From contig OX421961.1 of NCBI GenBank assembly GCA_949128115.1, positions 129,955,050 through 130,019,049 of the forward strand: a stretch of DNA of 64,000 nucleotides. The letters run 5' to 3'. Below are positions 1 through 10,014 of the stretch, piece after piece. Numbering within the stretch: position 1 is the stretch's first letter; each line of letters starts with the position of its first letter. Made by a program: the position numbers and the translations under genes. The stretch is from Anaspis maculata. Its lineage: Eukaryota; Arthropoda; Insecta; Coleoptera; Scraptiidae. Under the pieces are notes generated by a model that saw only the letters and a list, made by a program, of their open reading frames with translations, was not told the origin of the DNA and made no database searches.

Positions 1-46
1 TAAAAGAAAAAAAAAATCTAAATTTCCCAACCCAATATTGAAATAT
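1..46 (+). repeat. Satellite array, left edge fragment (156-bp monomer)
   Basis: This stretch carries the monomer segment TTTCCCAACCCAATATTGAA, the same block that recurs every ~156 bp from 2230 onward in the same orientation. The array therefore runs off the left edge of the window, and the Penelope-like element at 47-2229 is an insertion into it. Confidence 0.8.
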
Positions 47-280
47 AAAGTTGTAGTAAATAAGTCTTCTCCACTTGTTTTTTATGTTGTTTACTCGAGT
101 TTCGGCTAGTTAAATGTATAAAGCCATTTTCAAAACTAATTTGACATAGCATAGAACTTTATGTCTAAGTAATGATGTAACAATGAAGAATAGACGTAAC
201 AGGTAAAACAACAAAAGAAAATGAAGGAGAGGATTATAAAATTGGGAGTAGAGCTGGTATAATGTAGATGTTGTCAAAAT
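47..280. repeat. Left arm of the Penelope-like inverted repeat
   Basis: About 234 bp, near-identical in reverse complement to 526-731 plus 2209-2229. The outer end reads TATAAAGTTGTAG and the inner end reads GATGTTGTCAAAAT. The minus-strand endonuclease reading frame stops inside this arm at 234-236. Confidence 0.85.
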
Positions 281-524
281 CGGTTTGTTCGTTGAGGAGG
301 CTATCTGGATCAAGATTGAATTGTTTTTTTATTTGCAAAATTTCAGAAAATTCAATTAGGTGTCTGTTGTCAAGTTTTTGGACTGGTTTTAAACAATTAA
401 AAGCAAAATCATGACCTTCGACAACTACATGTCTTGTAAAGTTTGATTTTATATCGAACGCAGGTAGTTCCCTGCGGTGCTCATTTAGTCTAATTTTGAA
501 AGATCTTATTGTGCGACCTATATC
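234..524 (-). pseudogene. GIY-YIG endonuclease fragment, C-terminal part of a Penelope-like polyprotein
   Basis: The minus strand reads open for about 97 codons to a TAA at 234-236. It begins at the inverted-repeat junction with IGRTIRSFKIRLNEH, the second half of a GIY-YIG core: a YIG-type motif, then the R-x(3)-R-x(2)-EH pattern that carries the catalytic arginine in this nuclease family. Further on, the spacing of a TRHV block and a GHDF block matches Penelope-type endonucleases. The GIY half and the whole reverse transcriptase are missing because the frame is cut at the right inverted arm. It has no start codon and cannot be functional alone. It is read antisense to the hAT remnant on the other strand. 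Confidence 0.6.
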
Positions 525-525
525 T

Positions 526-731
526 ATTTTGACAACATCTACATTATACCAGCTCTACTCCCAATTTTATAATCCTCTCCTTCATTTTCTTTTGTTGTTT
601 TACCTGTTACGTCTATTCTTCATTGTTACATCATTACTTAGACATAAAGTTCTATGCTATGTCAAATTAGTTTTGAAAATGGCTTTATACATTTAACTAG
701 CCGAAACTCGAGTAAACAATATAAAAAACAG
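526..731. repeat. Right arm of the Penelope-like inverted repeat (inner part)
   Basis: Reverse complement of the left arm. The last ~21 bp of the arm lie at 2209-2229, displaced by the hAT insertion. Both arms contain the same short reading frame in mirror image, which is a by-product of the repeat and not a pair of genes. Confidence 0.85.
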
Positions 732-739
732 GTGGAGAA

Positions 740-2200
740 CAGTGGCGGCTCGTCAGGTGACGCAGGTGAAGTGTTGCTTCACCAAAAATTTCCAACTGCC
801 TTTTTTTCAATTAAAAATTATCCCGATTTCTAAATTTGTTTCGATATATGAAAAAAATACATTTATCCTCTTGTCCCCTACTTTGGGGCATTAGAAACCT
901 ACGCCACTGGGAGTTTCCTATTCCCCGTGATGTTCAGCGTCCCTGCCTACTAGTGCCAATGCCGCGCACGTGAAGCATTTCCGAGCGTCGCAATATTGTT
1001 TCATGTAAACAAGTCGGTTGCCATGACAACGCGCCCGCATCTGATGTTTTTTGTTCAAGTCGGCCGGCCAACTTGACGCCGAGAGACGCCGGCTACGCAA
1101 CATATCCCGGTGCGTCTCGAGTGCACACCAATCGGCTTCTTCAAGAACAACAGTACCAACTGAGGACCGAGAAGGAAGGAGAAGAGTTAAACTCACACAT
1201 GAACAAGTGTTTGACAAATTCAAAATTTTGTATTACGAAATCCTTGACACACTTTCGCTGCAAATTACCACCCGTTTCAAAGATATTGAAAAATTTCAAT
1301 TTATCACTTTGATAGATACTTCGAAGTTCCCTGAGTATTCAGAACATTTTCCTACAGAAGCGGTGACCAGTTTAAAAACGTGCTACCCAAAGGAGTTTAC
1401 TGATTTCCAGAGACTGAGAAATGAATTACAACTAATTTATTGTGATGAGCAGTACAAAAATATCGACTCAACAAAATTTTTGGAAATTTTGTTCGAAAAC
1501 AGAAACATCTTTAAAGAATCATATAAACTGTTGTGTTTGATAATTACCATTCCGTCCACCAGTGTGTCAGTCGAAAGAAGTTTTTCTTGCTTGAAACGGA
1601 TCAAAACCTATTTGCGAAATACAATGACAGAAGAGAGACTTTCCAGTTTAGCAACAATTTCCATTGAAAAGGAACTACTCAACGAGCTGATCAGTACACA
1701 GCCATTTTTCGAAGACATCATTAATAAGTTTGCCAGTTTAAAGAACAGAAGAATTGATCTTGTATTTAAGGTATAAAGTATTTAGACTCAAGCAGAACAA
1801 CGACAATGTAAGTTTTATTTGTAATACATTCTATAAATTTTTTCTAAAATTCTTTTTGCGTGTCTTAATTCCGAGCTTGTTGTAGATACCAAAAAAAACT
1901 CAAAGTTTTTACAAGGTAACATTTCAAATTATTGGAAAATATTATCTTGAAAGTTTTTTTTTCCTTCTTTGTTTTTTCTTTAATTTTCGACCTTTCATTT
2001 TTTAGATAATAATTCAATTGATGTCATTTTCCATGTTAATAGCAATGATTAAAAATGTGTATTATTATCAACATTATTATTATTATTATTCTCGAATACT
2101 TTTCGCCTGCGGCGCTGCTCGCTTCGCTCGCGAGCCCGTTTTTTACTTCAATTCCTGACTAAGCTGCTTCACCTAGTACTCACACCACGAGCCGCCACTG
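740..2200 (+). mobile_element. hAT transposon, internally deleted, with 8-bp target duplication
   Basis: Perfect 14-bp terminal inverted repeats, CAGTGGCGGCTCGT at 740 and its complement ending at 2200. They are flanked by an exact 8-bp direct repeat, GTGGAGAA at 732-739 and 2201-2208; 8-bp duplications are the hallmark of hAT elements. Subterminal AGGTGAAG motifs occur near both ends. At 1461 bp it is far shorter than an autonomous copy, and only the transposase C-terminus remains. It has landed in the right arm of the Penelope-like element, so it is younger than that element. A short ATT microsatellite (about 2060-2095) and a GC-rich near-palindrome (about 2106-2136) precede the 3' terminus. 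Confidence 0.93.
1051..1776 (+). pseudogene. hAT transposase C-terminal remnant (dimerisation domain)
   Basis: Open for 241 codons, opening with TTG rather than ATG, so it is a remnant and not a complete gene. Residues ~50-241 resemble the C-terminal part of ZMYM/TTF-type hAT transposases. Near residues 160-205 is the conserved hAT dimerisation block, with the hydrophobic stretch LLCLIITIPSTS followed by SVERSFSCLKRIKTYLRNTM and an EERLSSLA helix. The BED or TTF-type zinc finger and the DDE catalytic core expected upstream are absent, consistent with an internal deletion. The first ~45 codons look unrelated and probably come from the deletion junction. It sits wholly inside the hAT terminal repeats. 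Confidence 0.85.
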
Positions 2201-2229
2201 GTGGAGAAGACTTATTTACTACAACTTTA

Positions 2230-3203
2230 TACTATACAACTCCATTTTGAGCACCATGGATCCCTTTATCAATTTCCAATATTGAAAAAAAAATTTGAAA
2301 GGTTTCCCATCATACGAACTTTCTGGAAAACTCCCGGAACGTGTCAACGTTGATGGTTTTCATTCAGCAAAGTTTAATGGGGGGGCACGAGAAAACAACC
2401 CCAAAAAAAAATAAATCGAAATTTCCCAACCCAATATTGAATAATTTTTTTGAAAGGTTTCCCATCATACGAATTTTCTGAAAAACTCCCGGAACGTGTC
2501 AAACATTGGTGGTTCTCATTCAGCAAAGTTTAATGAGGAAGCACAAGAAAAGAACCAAAAAAAAAGTTCTGAATTTCCCAACCCAATATTGAAAAAAAAA
2601 ATTGAAAAGTTTCCCATCATACGAATTCTCTGAAAAACTCCTGGAACGTTTCAAACATGAGTGGCTTTCATTCAGCAAAGTTTGATGGGGGGGCACGAAG
2701 AAACAACCCCAAGAAAAAAAAATTCGAAATTTCCCAACCCAATATTGAAAAATTCATTTGAAAGGTTTCCCATAATACGAATTTCCTGAAAAACTTCCAA
2801 AACGTGTCAAACATTGGTGGCTTTCATTCAGCAAAGTTTGATGAGGGGGCACAAAGAAACAACCCCAAGAAAAAAAAATTCGAAATTTCCCAACCCAATA
2901 TTGAAAAATTCATTTGAAAGGTTTCCCATCATACGAATTTCCTGAAAAACTTTCAAAACGTGTCAAACATTGGTGGCTTTCATTCAGCCAAGTTTGATGA
3001 GGGAGCACGAAGAAACAACCCCAAGAAAAAATAATTCGAAATTTCACAACCCAATATTGAAAAATTCTTTTGAAAGGTTTCCCCATCATACGAACTTTCT
3101 GGAAAACTCCCGGAACGTGTCAACGTTGATGGTTTTCATTCAGCATTCATTCATTCATTCATTCAAGTTTAATGGGGGGGCACGAGAAAACAACCCCAAA
3201 AAA
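2230..3203 (+). repeat. 156-bp satellite array, forward block
   Basis: About six head-to-tail monomers. Each contains a CCCATCATACGAATTTTC block, a CATTCAGCAAAGTTTGATG block, a GGGGGCACGA block, an A-rich run and CCCAACCCAATATTGAA. The last monomer contains an expanded ATTC microsatellite at about 3144-3166. The array flips orientation near 3203, where two arms meet in an A-rich/T-rich junction. No gene is present. Confidence 0.95.
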
Positions 3204-6200
3204 AATTTTGTTGGGTTGGGAAATTGAGATATTTTTTCTGGTTCTTTTTTCGTGCCCCCTCAATTTACTTGGCTGAATGGAAGCCATCAATGTTTGACAC
3301 GTTCCGGGAGTTTTTTAGAAAATTCGTATGATGGGAAACCTTTCAAATGAGTTTTTCAATATTGGGTTGGGAAATTTCGAATTATTTTTTCTTGGGGTTG
3401 TTTCTTCGTGCCCCCTCATCAAACTTAGCTGAATGAAAGCCACTCATGTTTGAAACGTTCCGGGAGTTTTTCAGAGAATTCGTATGATGGGAAACTTTTA
3501 ATTTTTTTTTTTCAATATTGGGTTGGGAAATTCAGAATTTTTTTTTTGGGTTCTTTTCTTGTGCTTCCTCATTGAACTTTGCTGAATGAAAACCATCAAT
3601 GTTTGACACGTTCTGGGAGTATTTCAGAAAATTCGTATGATGGGAAACCTTTCAAAAGAATTTTTCAATATTGGGTTGGGAAATTTCGAATTATTTTTTC
3701 TTGGGGTTGTTTCTTCGTGCCCCCTCATCAAACTTTGCTGAATGAAAGCCACCAATGTTTGACACGTTTTGAAAGTTTTTCAGAAAATTCGTATGATGGG
3801 AAACCTTTCAAAAGAATTTTTCAATATTGGGTTGGGAAATTTCGAATTATTTTTTCTTGGGGTTGTTTCTTCGTGCCCCCTCATCGAACTTAGCTGAATG
3901 AAAGCCACTCATGTTTGAAACGTTCCGGGAGTTTTTCAGAGAATTCGTATGATGGGAAACTTTTAATTTTTTTTTTTCAATATTGGGTTGGGAAATTCAG
4001 AATTTTTTTTTTGGGTTCTTTTCTTGTGCTTCCTCATTGAACTTTGCTGAATGAAAACCATCAATGTTTGACACGTTCTGGGAGTATTTCAGAAAATTCG
4101 TATGATGGGAAACCTTTCAAAAGAATTTTTCAATATTGGGTTGGGAAATTTCGAATTATTTTTTCTTGGGGTTGTTTCTTCGTGCCCCCTCATCAAACTT
4201 TGCTGAATGAAAGCCACCAATGTTTGACACGTTTTGAAAGTTTTTCAGAAAATTCGTATGATGGGAAACCTTTCAAAAGAATTTTTCAATATTGGGTTGG
4301 GAAATTTCGAATTATTTTTTCTTGGGGTTGTTTCTTCGTGCCCCCTCATCAAACTTGGCTGAATGAAAGCCACTCATGTTTGAAACGTTCTGGGAGTTTT
4401 TCAAAGAATTCGTATGATGGAAAACTTTTCAATTTTTTTTTTCAATATCGGGTTGGTAATTTCTTTTTTTTTTGGTTTTTTTTTCTCGTGCCCCCTCATT
4501 AAACTTTGCTGAATGAGAACCATCAATGTTTGACACGTTTTGAAAGTTTTTCAGAAAATTCGTATGATGGGAAACCTTTCAAAAGAATTTTTCAATATTG
4601 GGTTGGGAAATTTCGAATTATTTTTTTTGAGGTTGTTTCTTTGTGCCCCCTTATCAAACTCAGCTGAGTGAAAGCCACTCATGTTTGACACGTTCCGGAA
4701 GTTTTTCAGAGAATTCGTATGATGGGAAACCTATCAAATTATTTTTTCAATATCTGGTTGGGAAATTTAGATTTTTTTTTGGTGTTTTTTTCTCGTGCCC
4801 CCTCATTAAACTTTGCTGAATGAGAACCACTCATGTTTGAAACGTTCCGGGAGTTTTTCAGAGAATTCGTATGATGGGAAACTTTTCAAATTTTTTTTTC
4901 AATATTGGGTTGGGAAATTCAGAATTTTTTTTTTGGGTTCTTTTCTTGTGCTTCCTCATTGAACTTTGCTGAATGAAAACCATCAATGTTTGACACGTTC
5001 TGGGAGTTTTTCAGAAAATTCGTATGATGGGAAACCTTTCAAAAGAATTTTTCAATATTGGGTTGGGAAATTTCGAATTATTTTTTCTTGGGGTTGTTTC
5101 TTCGTGTACCTCATCAAACTTTGCTGAATGAAAGCCACCAATGTTTGACACGTTTTGAAAGTCTTTCAGAAAATTCGTATGATGGGAAACCTTTCAAAAG
5201 AATTTTTCAATATTAGGTTGGGAAATTTCGAATTATTTTTTCTTGGGGTTGTTTCTCCGTGCCCCCTCATCAAACTCAGCTGAATGAAAGCCACTCATGT
5301 TTGAAACGTTCCGGGAGTTTTTCAGAGAACTCGTATGATGGGAAACCTTTCAAAAATTCTTTCAATATTGGGTTGGGAAATTTTGAATTATTTTTTCTTG
5401 GGGTTGTTTCTTCGTGCCCCCTCATCAAACTTTGCTGAATGAAAGCCACCAATGTTTGACACGTTTTGAAAGTTTTTCAGAAAATTCGTATGATGGGAAA
5501 CCTTTCAAAAGAATTTTTCAATATTGGGTTGGGAAATTTCGAATTATCTTTTCTTGGGGTTGTTTCTCCGTGCCCCCTCATCAAACTTAGCTGAATGAAA
5601 GCCACTCATGTTTGAAACGTTCCGGAAGTTTTTCAGAGAACTCGTATGATGGGAAACCTTTCAAAAATTCTTTCAATATTGGGTTGGGAAATTTTGAATT
5701 ATTTTTTCTTGGGGTTGTTTCTTCGTGCCCCCTCATCAAACTTTGCTGAATGAAAGCCACCAATGTTTGACACGTTTTGAAAGTTTTTCAGAAAATTCGT
5801 ATGATGGGAAACCTTTCAAAAGAATTTTTCAATATTGGGTTGGGAAATTTCGAATTATTTTTTCTTGGGGTTGTTTCTTCGTGCCCCCTCATCAAACTTA
5901 GCTGAATGAAAGCCACCAATGTTTGACACGGTTTGAAAGTTTTTCAGAAAATTCGTATGATGGGAAACCTTTCAAAAGAATTTTTCAATATTGGGTTGGG
6001 AAATTTCGAATTTTTTTTTCTTGGGGTTGTTCCTTTGTGCCCCCTCATCAAACTTAGCTGAATGAAAGCCACTCATGTTTGAAACGTTCCGGGAGTTTTT
6101 CAGAGAATTCGTATGATGGGAAACTTTTCAAATTTTTTTTTCAATATTGGGTTGGGAAATTCAGAATTTTTTTTCTGGGTTCTTTTCTTGTGCTTCCTCA

Positions 6201-6530
6201 TTGAACTTTGCTGAATGAAAACCACCAATGTTTGACACGTTCCGGGAGTTTTTCAGAAAATTCGTATGATGGGAAATCTTTCAAAAGAATTTTTCAATAT
6301 TGGGTTGGGAAATTTCGAATTATTTTTTCTTGGGGTTGTTTCTTCGTGCCCCCCCATCAAACTTTGCTGAATGAAAGCCACTCATGTTTGAAACGTTCCG
6401 GGAGTTTTTCAAAGAATTCGTATGATGGGAAACTTTTCAAATGTATTTTTCAATATTGGGTTGGGAATTTAGGATTTTTTTTGGGGTTGTTTTTTGTGCC
6501 CCCTCATCAATCTTTGCTCGATGGAAGTCA
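3204..6530 (-). repeat. 156-bp satellite array, inverted block with higher-order structure
   Basis: About 21 monomers in reverse orientation to the preceding block. A three-monomer higher-order unit of ~465 bp is visible: the stretch starting at 3579 recurs nearly unchanged at 4044. Because 156 is divisible by three, some frames stay open over two to three monomers (3579-3893, 4044-4502, 6208-6567) and read as a repeating 52-residue pattern. These are consequences of the period; they change frame at indels and have no recognisable domain. The array decays into single-copy sequence at about 6530. Confidence 0.95.
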
Positions 6531-7296
6531 CCAATGGCTATGTTCATCCGCACAAAGCGCTTACTAAGCTCTCAGCCGCCTACGGCTGAACGCCACATAC
6601 CTATCAGCGAGAGCGCTCGCCGAGTGATAACTCATCGGCTGCCATTTTATCTAGCAAAAATATTCTTGCTCACTTGATAGGTTGTCGCCCAGTTAACCAA
6701 ACTCAACGTCAAATTTGGCGTCAAATTTGACAAAAATCGCCGTGTGGAAGAGTAAATTATAGAGGTGTGTGAACTGTGAACTCGAGCGTGAACTGGTGTG
6801 AACGGATTGTTTTTTCTGCGACACCCTGTATATTTTAAAAGTTGCAAATATCATAATTTTCAATTTTGAAATAGATGGGAAAAATTGTTCTCAAAGAAGA
6901 AATCTCCAGTATAGGGGAATTCTCGGGTGATCGATCACCCATCATGCGTCGTCGTAAGCATGTCGTAAGTGATGACATCTTATTTCTGGTGTTATGTCCA
7001 GCGAAAACGCGTTTTCTGACAACATAATCAAAATTTGTTTGGTCCGCTGTAATTAGGAGCTAGCTTCAGGACGCCAGCTCCGAGGAGCTGGCTCCCAGGA
7101 GCTAACTTCACATACGTATTCCAGAGGGGCCTGTTCTGTTCTCGTTCTCGTTCTTCCTCTCTGCTGAAATGCTGCCTGCATTCCTGAATTCAATTTATGT
7201 GATTCAACCAAAAAGACGTATTATTTCTTGTGTTGCTGACAACACTTCCAAATCACATTCCAAATAGTTGTAGGTACCTCTTCATCAATACAAAAT
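6531..7296 (+). other. Upstream region and untranslated exon of zinc-finger gene 1
   Basis: No coding sequence is recognised. A perfect 16-bp palindrome, GGGTGATCGATCACCC, lies at 6925-6940, and a cluster of AGCT-containing repeats lies at about 7066-7110. From about 7130 the sequence is similar to 21700-21809 upstream of zinc-finger gene 2, including a GTGATTCAAC...AAGACGTATT block. That marks the shared promoter and first exon of the two paralogues. A CACCCTGTATA motif at about 6821 resembles the termini of the palindromic elements at 10-13 kb. Confidence 0.5.
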
Positions 7297-7363
7297 GTAA
7301 GTTCCTAATGAATGCCTTAAATCGTTCATTTGATACCAAAGTCCCATTTCTCCGCTATTTCAG
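7297..7363 (+). other. Predicted 5' UTR intron of zinc-finger gene 1 (67 bp)
   Basis: Donor GTAAGT at 7297 follows ACAAAAT; the acceptor CTATTTCAG ends at 7363 and is followed directly by GTTAGAATTACCCGAAATGG. The paralogue has the same exon borders at 21810 (GTATGT) and 21931 (TTTTAG) with a longer, unrelated middle. This comparison supports the intron and places the start codon just after the acceptor. Confidence 0.7.
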
Positions 7364-7379
7364 GTTAGAATTACCCGAA

Positions 7380-9089
7380 ATGGTTGACACGTACAACTGT
7401 ACGCAATGCTCTCATCGGACTGAATCCGCCTTTCAGCTTACTCACCACATCCAGAGAAACCACAAAAATGTTTATGCGGCCGAACTGTTTCATGCCATTG
7501 TCGAACCAGGACAGTTCCCTTGCATCTGCTGCAACTACAAATGCTACCATCAGTTCGAATTGTATGAACATTGTAAACAAGCGCATAGTCCGGGGACGAC
7601 CGAAAACGACGAAAATGGCACATTTCGCGAAGAAATTAACAGATATCCGTGTGACTACTGCAAATACGAGTCGGATTCGAGTTTATCTCTAGTGAAACAT
7701 CACGATTTGTGTGGAATAGGGCCGACGAGGGAACCACAACAAACAGGAGAAGTTGAAGACACAGAGGAGTCGCCAGATTTGGATAGGACTGGTCTTGGGG
7801 CTGGTGCAAGAAGTAGTGTCAGAAATACTGGAGCAATGAAGATGACCATGTCGACGAATGATTCAAGTGGAAAAATCGACGAACATAATTCCAAACGTCG
7901 TTCGTTCCTAGCAAAAAAAAAGTCAACTTTGAAAAAGCACATGTTGAAACACGCTGGTAGTGAAAAAATCAACTGGTTCCAATGCAACCATTGTTCGTTC
8001 CGAACAAAACATAAGTCGTCTTTGAGAAAACACATGTTACAACATGCTGCGAGTGAAGAAATCAACTGGTTTCAGTGCAAACATTGTTCGTACCGGGCGA
8101 AACAAAAGTCATTATTGAAACAGCATACTCTAAATAAACATGTTGCGAATATAGAAATCAACTGGTTCCAATGCAACGATTGTTCGTACCGAGCTAAAGG
8201 GAAGGCAAGTTTGAAAAGGCACATGTTGAGACATACTGCAGATGAAGCAATCAACTGGCACCAGTGCAACCATTGTTCGTACCGAGCTAAAGAAAAGTGG
8301 AATTTGAAAACGCACATGTTGAAACACGCCGAGAATGAAGAAAACTGGTTCCAGTGCAATCATTGTTCATACCGAGCTGCCCAGCAGTCATATTTCAAAA
8401 AGCACATGTTAACACATGCTGCGGATGATGAAATCAACTGGATCCAGTGCAGCCATTGTTCCCACCGAACTAAAAATGAGTCAAGATTGAAAAAACACAT
8501 ATTATATAAACATGCTGCGAATGAAGAAGTCGACTGGTTCCAGTGCAATCAGTGTTCGTACCGAGCTAAAACAAAGGGACATTTGAAAAGACACATGTTA
8601 CAACATGCTGCGAATGAAGAAATCAACTGGTTCCAGTGCAACCACTGCCCGTACCGAGCTAAACTAAACTCGAATTTGAAAAAGCACATGGTTAAACATG
8701 CTGCAAATGAAGAAATCGAATGGTTCCACTGTAACCATTGTTCGTATCGATGTAAACAAAAGTCTAGTTTGAAACCGCACATGAGAAACAAACACGCTGG
8801 GAATGAAGAAATCAGGTGGTTTCAGTGCAACGATTGCTCGTTTCGTTCTAAAGAAAAGTCAAATTTGAGAGTTCACGTGTTGAAACACGCCAAGGACGAA
8901 GAAATCAACTGGTTCCAGTGCAATCATTGTTCTTACCGAGCTAAACAGAAGTCGTGGTTGGTAAGTCACATGTTGACACATGCTGCGAACGAAGCAATTA
9001 ACTGGTTCCACTGCAATCATTGTTCGTACCGTGGTAAAAAAAACGCATCTTTAAAAAGACATTTGTTGACACAACATGCTGCAAATTAG
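7380..9089 (+). CDS. C2H2 zinc-finger protein, 3 divergent plus 12 tandem fingers (paralogue 1)
   Basis: A 569-residue protein, probably a nuclear DNA-binding regulator; the target is unknown. The start ATG at 7380 lies 16 bp after the predicted splice acceptor and is conserved in the paralogue at 21948, so the longer open frame upstream is UTR and intron. Three divergent fingers occupy residues ~5-115 (C-x2-C-x12-H-x4-H twice, then a C2HC form) and are followed by an acidic, low-complexity linker. Next comes a decayed finger that keeps only its histidines, then 12 regular C-x2-C-x12-H-x3/4-H fingers to the C-terminus. The fingers share a near-fixed frame (NWFQCNHCSYRAK) and an AANEEI linker in place of TGEKP. 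The tyrosine two residues after the second cysteine gives a REST- or ZFX-like finger rather than the Kruppel type. The positions expected to contact DNA (-1, 2, 3, 6) vary strongly between fingers. It is intact, with no frameshift. Confidence 0.85.
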   Translation: MVDTYNCTQCSHRTESAFQLTHHIQRNHKNVYAAELFHAIVEPGQFPCICCNYKCYHQFELYEHCKQAHSPGTTENDENGTFREEINRYPCDYCKYESDSSLSLVKHHDLCGIGPTREPQQTGEVEDTEESPDLDRTGLGAGARSSVRNTGAMKMTMSTNDSSGKIDEHNSKRRSFLAKKKSTLKKHMLKHAGSEKINWFQCNHCSFRTKHKSSLRKHMLQHAASEEINWFQCKHCSYRAKQKSLLKQHTLNKHVANIEINWFQCNDCSYRAKGKASLKRHMLRHTADEAINWHQCNHCSYRAKEKWNLKTHMLKHAENEENWFQCNHCSYRAAQQSYFKKHMLTHAADDEINWIQCSHCSHRTKNESRLKKHILYKHAANEEVDWFQCNQCSYRAKTKGHLKRHMLQHAANEEINWFQCNHCPYRAKLNSNLKKHMVKHAANEEIEWFHCNHCSYRCKQKSSLKPHMRNKHAGNEEIRWFQCNDCSFRSKEKSNLRVHVLKHAKDEEINWFQCNHCSYRAKQKSWLVSHMLTHAANEAINWFHCNHCSYRGKKNASLKRHLLTQHAAN

Positions 9090-9813
9090 GAAACCATTCA
9101 AGGTGCAAGATTATTCCAAATCTTTTTGGACGAAAAACATGTGGTGATCCATCAAGGATCTTCTCAAATGAGACATATTTTTTTCGAAATCTTAGTTCAA
9201 AAAATGCCGGTCGACAATAACGAGGGTTGACAAAATTGTTCGCAGCATCTTCATGAGCATGGAATCAGTCATCAATATCCTGATTAACCCACGTCCATGC
9301 ATCGGTTATAATTCACGATTTACGATTATTCAACAATTTTTTTCTGCTGCACCCTGTATAAAGTGTCTGCACGATTTGGGCAGGTGGCTCCACATTGGTC
9401 GAGGGTGGTCTCAGCAACAGGCATACAAAGTGACAATGCTTGGTATAAAAGTGCATGGTACCTCTTATTTTTTGCCTTTAACGTCCGGACTAAAATGTCT
9501 TTTTTAATATTAGAAACTAATAATACGAGAGTGCAGTGACAAGTCTGGTAAAATTGTGATCGAGGGTGGCTCAATCGTAAATCCTAAATGAATTTGTGGT
9601 GCAGCATCTTTCATTAGGCTATGTGAAGATTTTCTGACAGATCTGTCATTTAGTTTAATTTTCATCAGCCATTTTAGGAAGTTGCTATTACGACACATGA
9701 AACTGAACGACAGATGTCAAACTTTGAAATGTCATTCATCTGTCGTTCACTTTTATGTTCGGAAAATAGTCATCACGGAAAAAAGTGAATTTTGTGTGTT
9801 GACTCACAACATT
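9090..9813. other. Downstream spacer of zinc-finger gene 1
   Basis: No gene recognised. It contains an isolated CACCCTGTATA motif at about 9350, like the ends of the palindromic elements further right. At 9704-9749 a 13-bp inverted repeat (TGAACGACAGATG and its complement) could form a hairpin with a ~20-nt loop. No clear polyadenylation signal was found close to the stop codon. Confidence 0.4.
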
Positions 9814-9963
9814 CAGGGCTATTCTGTATGGATATTGACTTGAGTCAACATTGACAGTGTGACACTAAATTGACATTTTCCATTGTGTTTCATTATTAGA
9901 ATGACAATTTAGTGTCACAATATCAATGTTGAGTCGAGTCAATATCCATACAGAATAGCCCTG
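9814..9963. mobile_element. Palindromic MITE, 150 bp
   Basis: Long terminal inverted repeats of about 65 bp begin CAGGGCTATTCTGTATGG at 9814 and end with the complement at 9963, around a short central loop. The trinucleotide ATT flanks both sides and may be the target duplication. There is no coding capacity. Its GCTATTCTGTA core recurs in the unrelated-looking palindrome at 58977-59146. Confidence 0.85.
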
Positions 9964-10014
9964 ATTATCTCTTGGATGGGAAAACCATTACGAAAACCAA
10001 AGCCAAGCTTGATA

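Larger units (their letters stand above)
47..2229 (-). mobile_element. Penelope-like retroelement fragment with inverted terminal copies, interrupted by a hAT element
   Basis: The ends are mirror images: 47-280 is repeated as its reverse complement at 526-731 plus 2209-2229, the right copy being split by the hAT element at 740-2200. The ~245-bp centre encodes, on the minus strand, a GIY-YIG-type endonuclease tail that reads into the left arm. Penelope-like elements are known to end in a GIY-YIG endonuclease and to carry terminal repeats (pseudo-LTRs) that can be inverted, so this fits a 5'-truncated copy. Without the hAT element and its duplicated site the element is about 714 bp. TA dinucleotides flank both ends. 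Calling it a Penelope element rather than another GIY-YIG carrier is inference; no reverse transcriptase part is present. Confidence 0.6.

Noticed and set aside
3579..6567. Repetitive 52-residue protein(s)
   Set aside because: Open only because the satellite period is a multiple of three; frames break at indels and no domain is present.
7230..7379. N-terminal extension of zinc-finger gene 1 (50 residues)
   Set aside because: It spans a GT-AG intron and lacks an ATG at its start; the paralogue shares only the part from the ATG onward.
7371..8791. Minus-strand frames of the MHWNQ...ARYEQ type across zinc-finger gene 1 (and the same at 22718-24394)
   Set aside because: Antisense shadows of the repeated finger codons on the plus strand.
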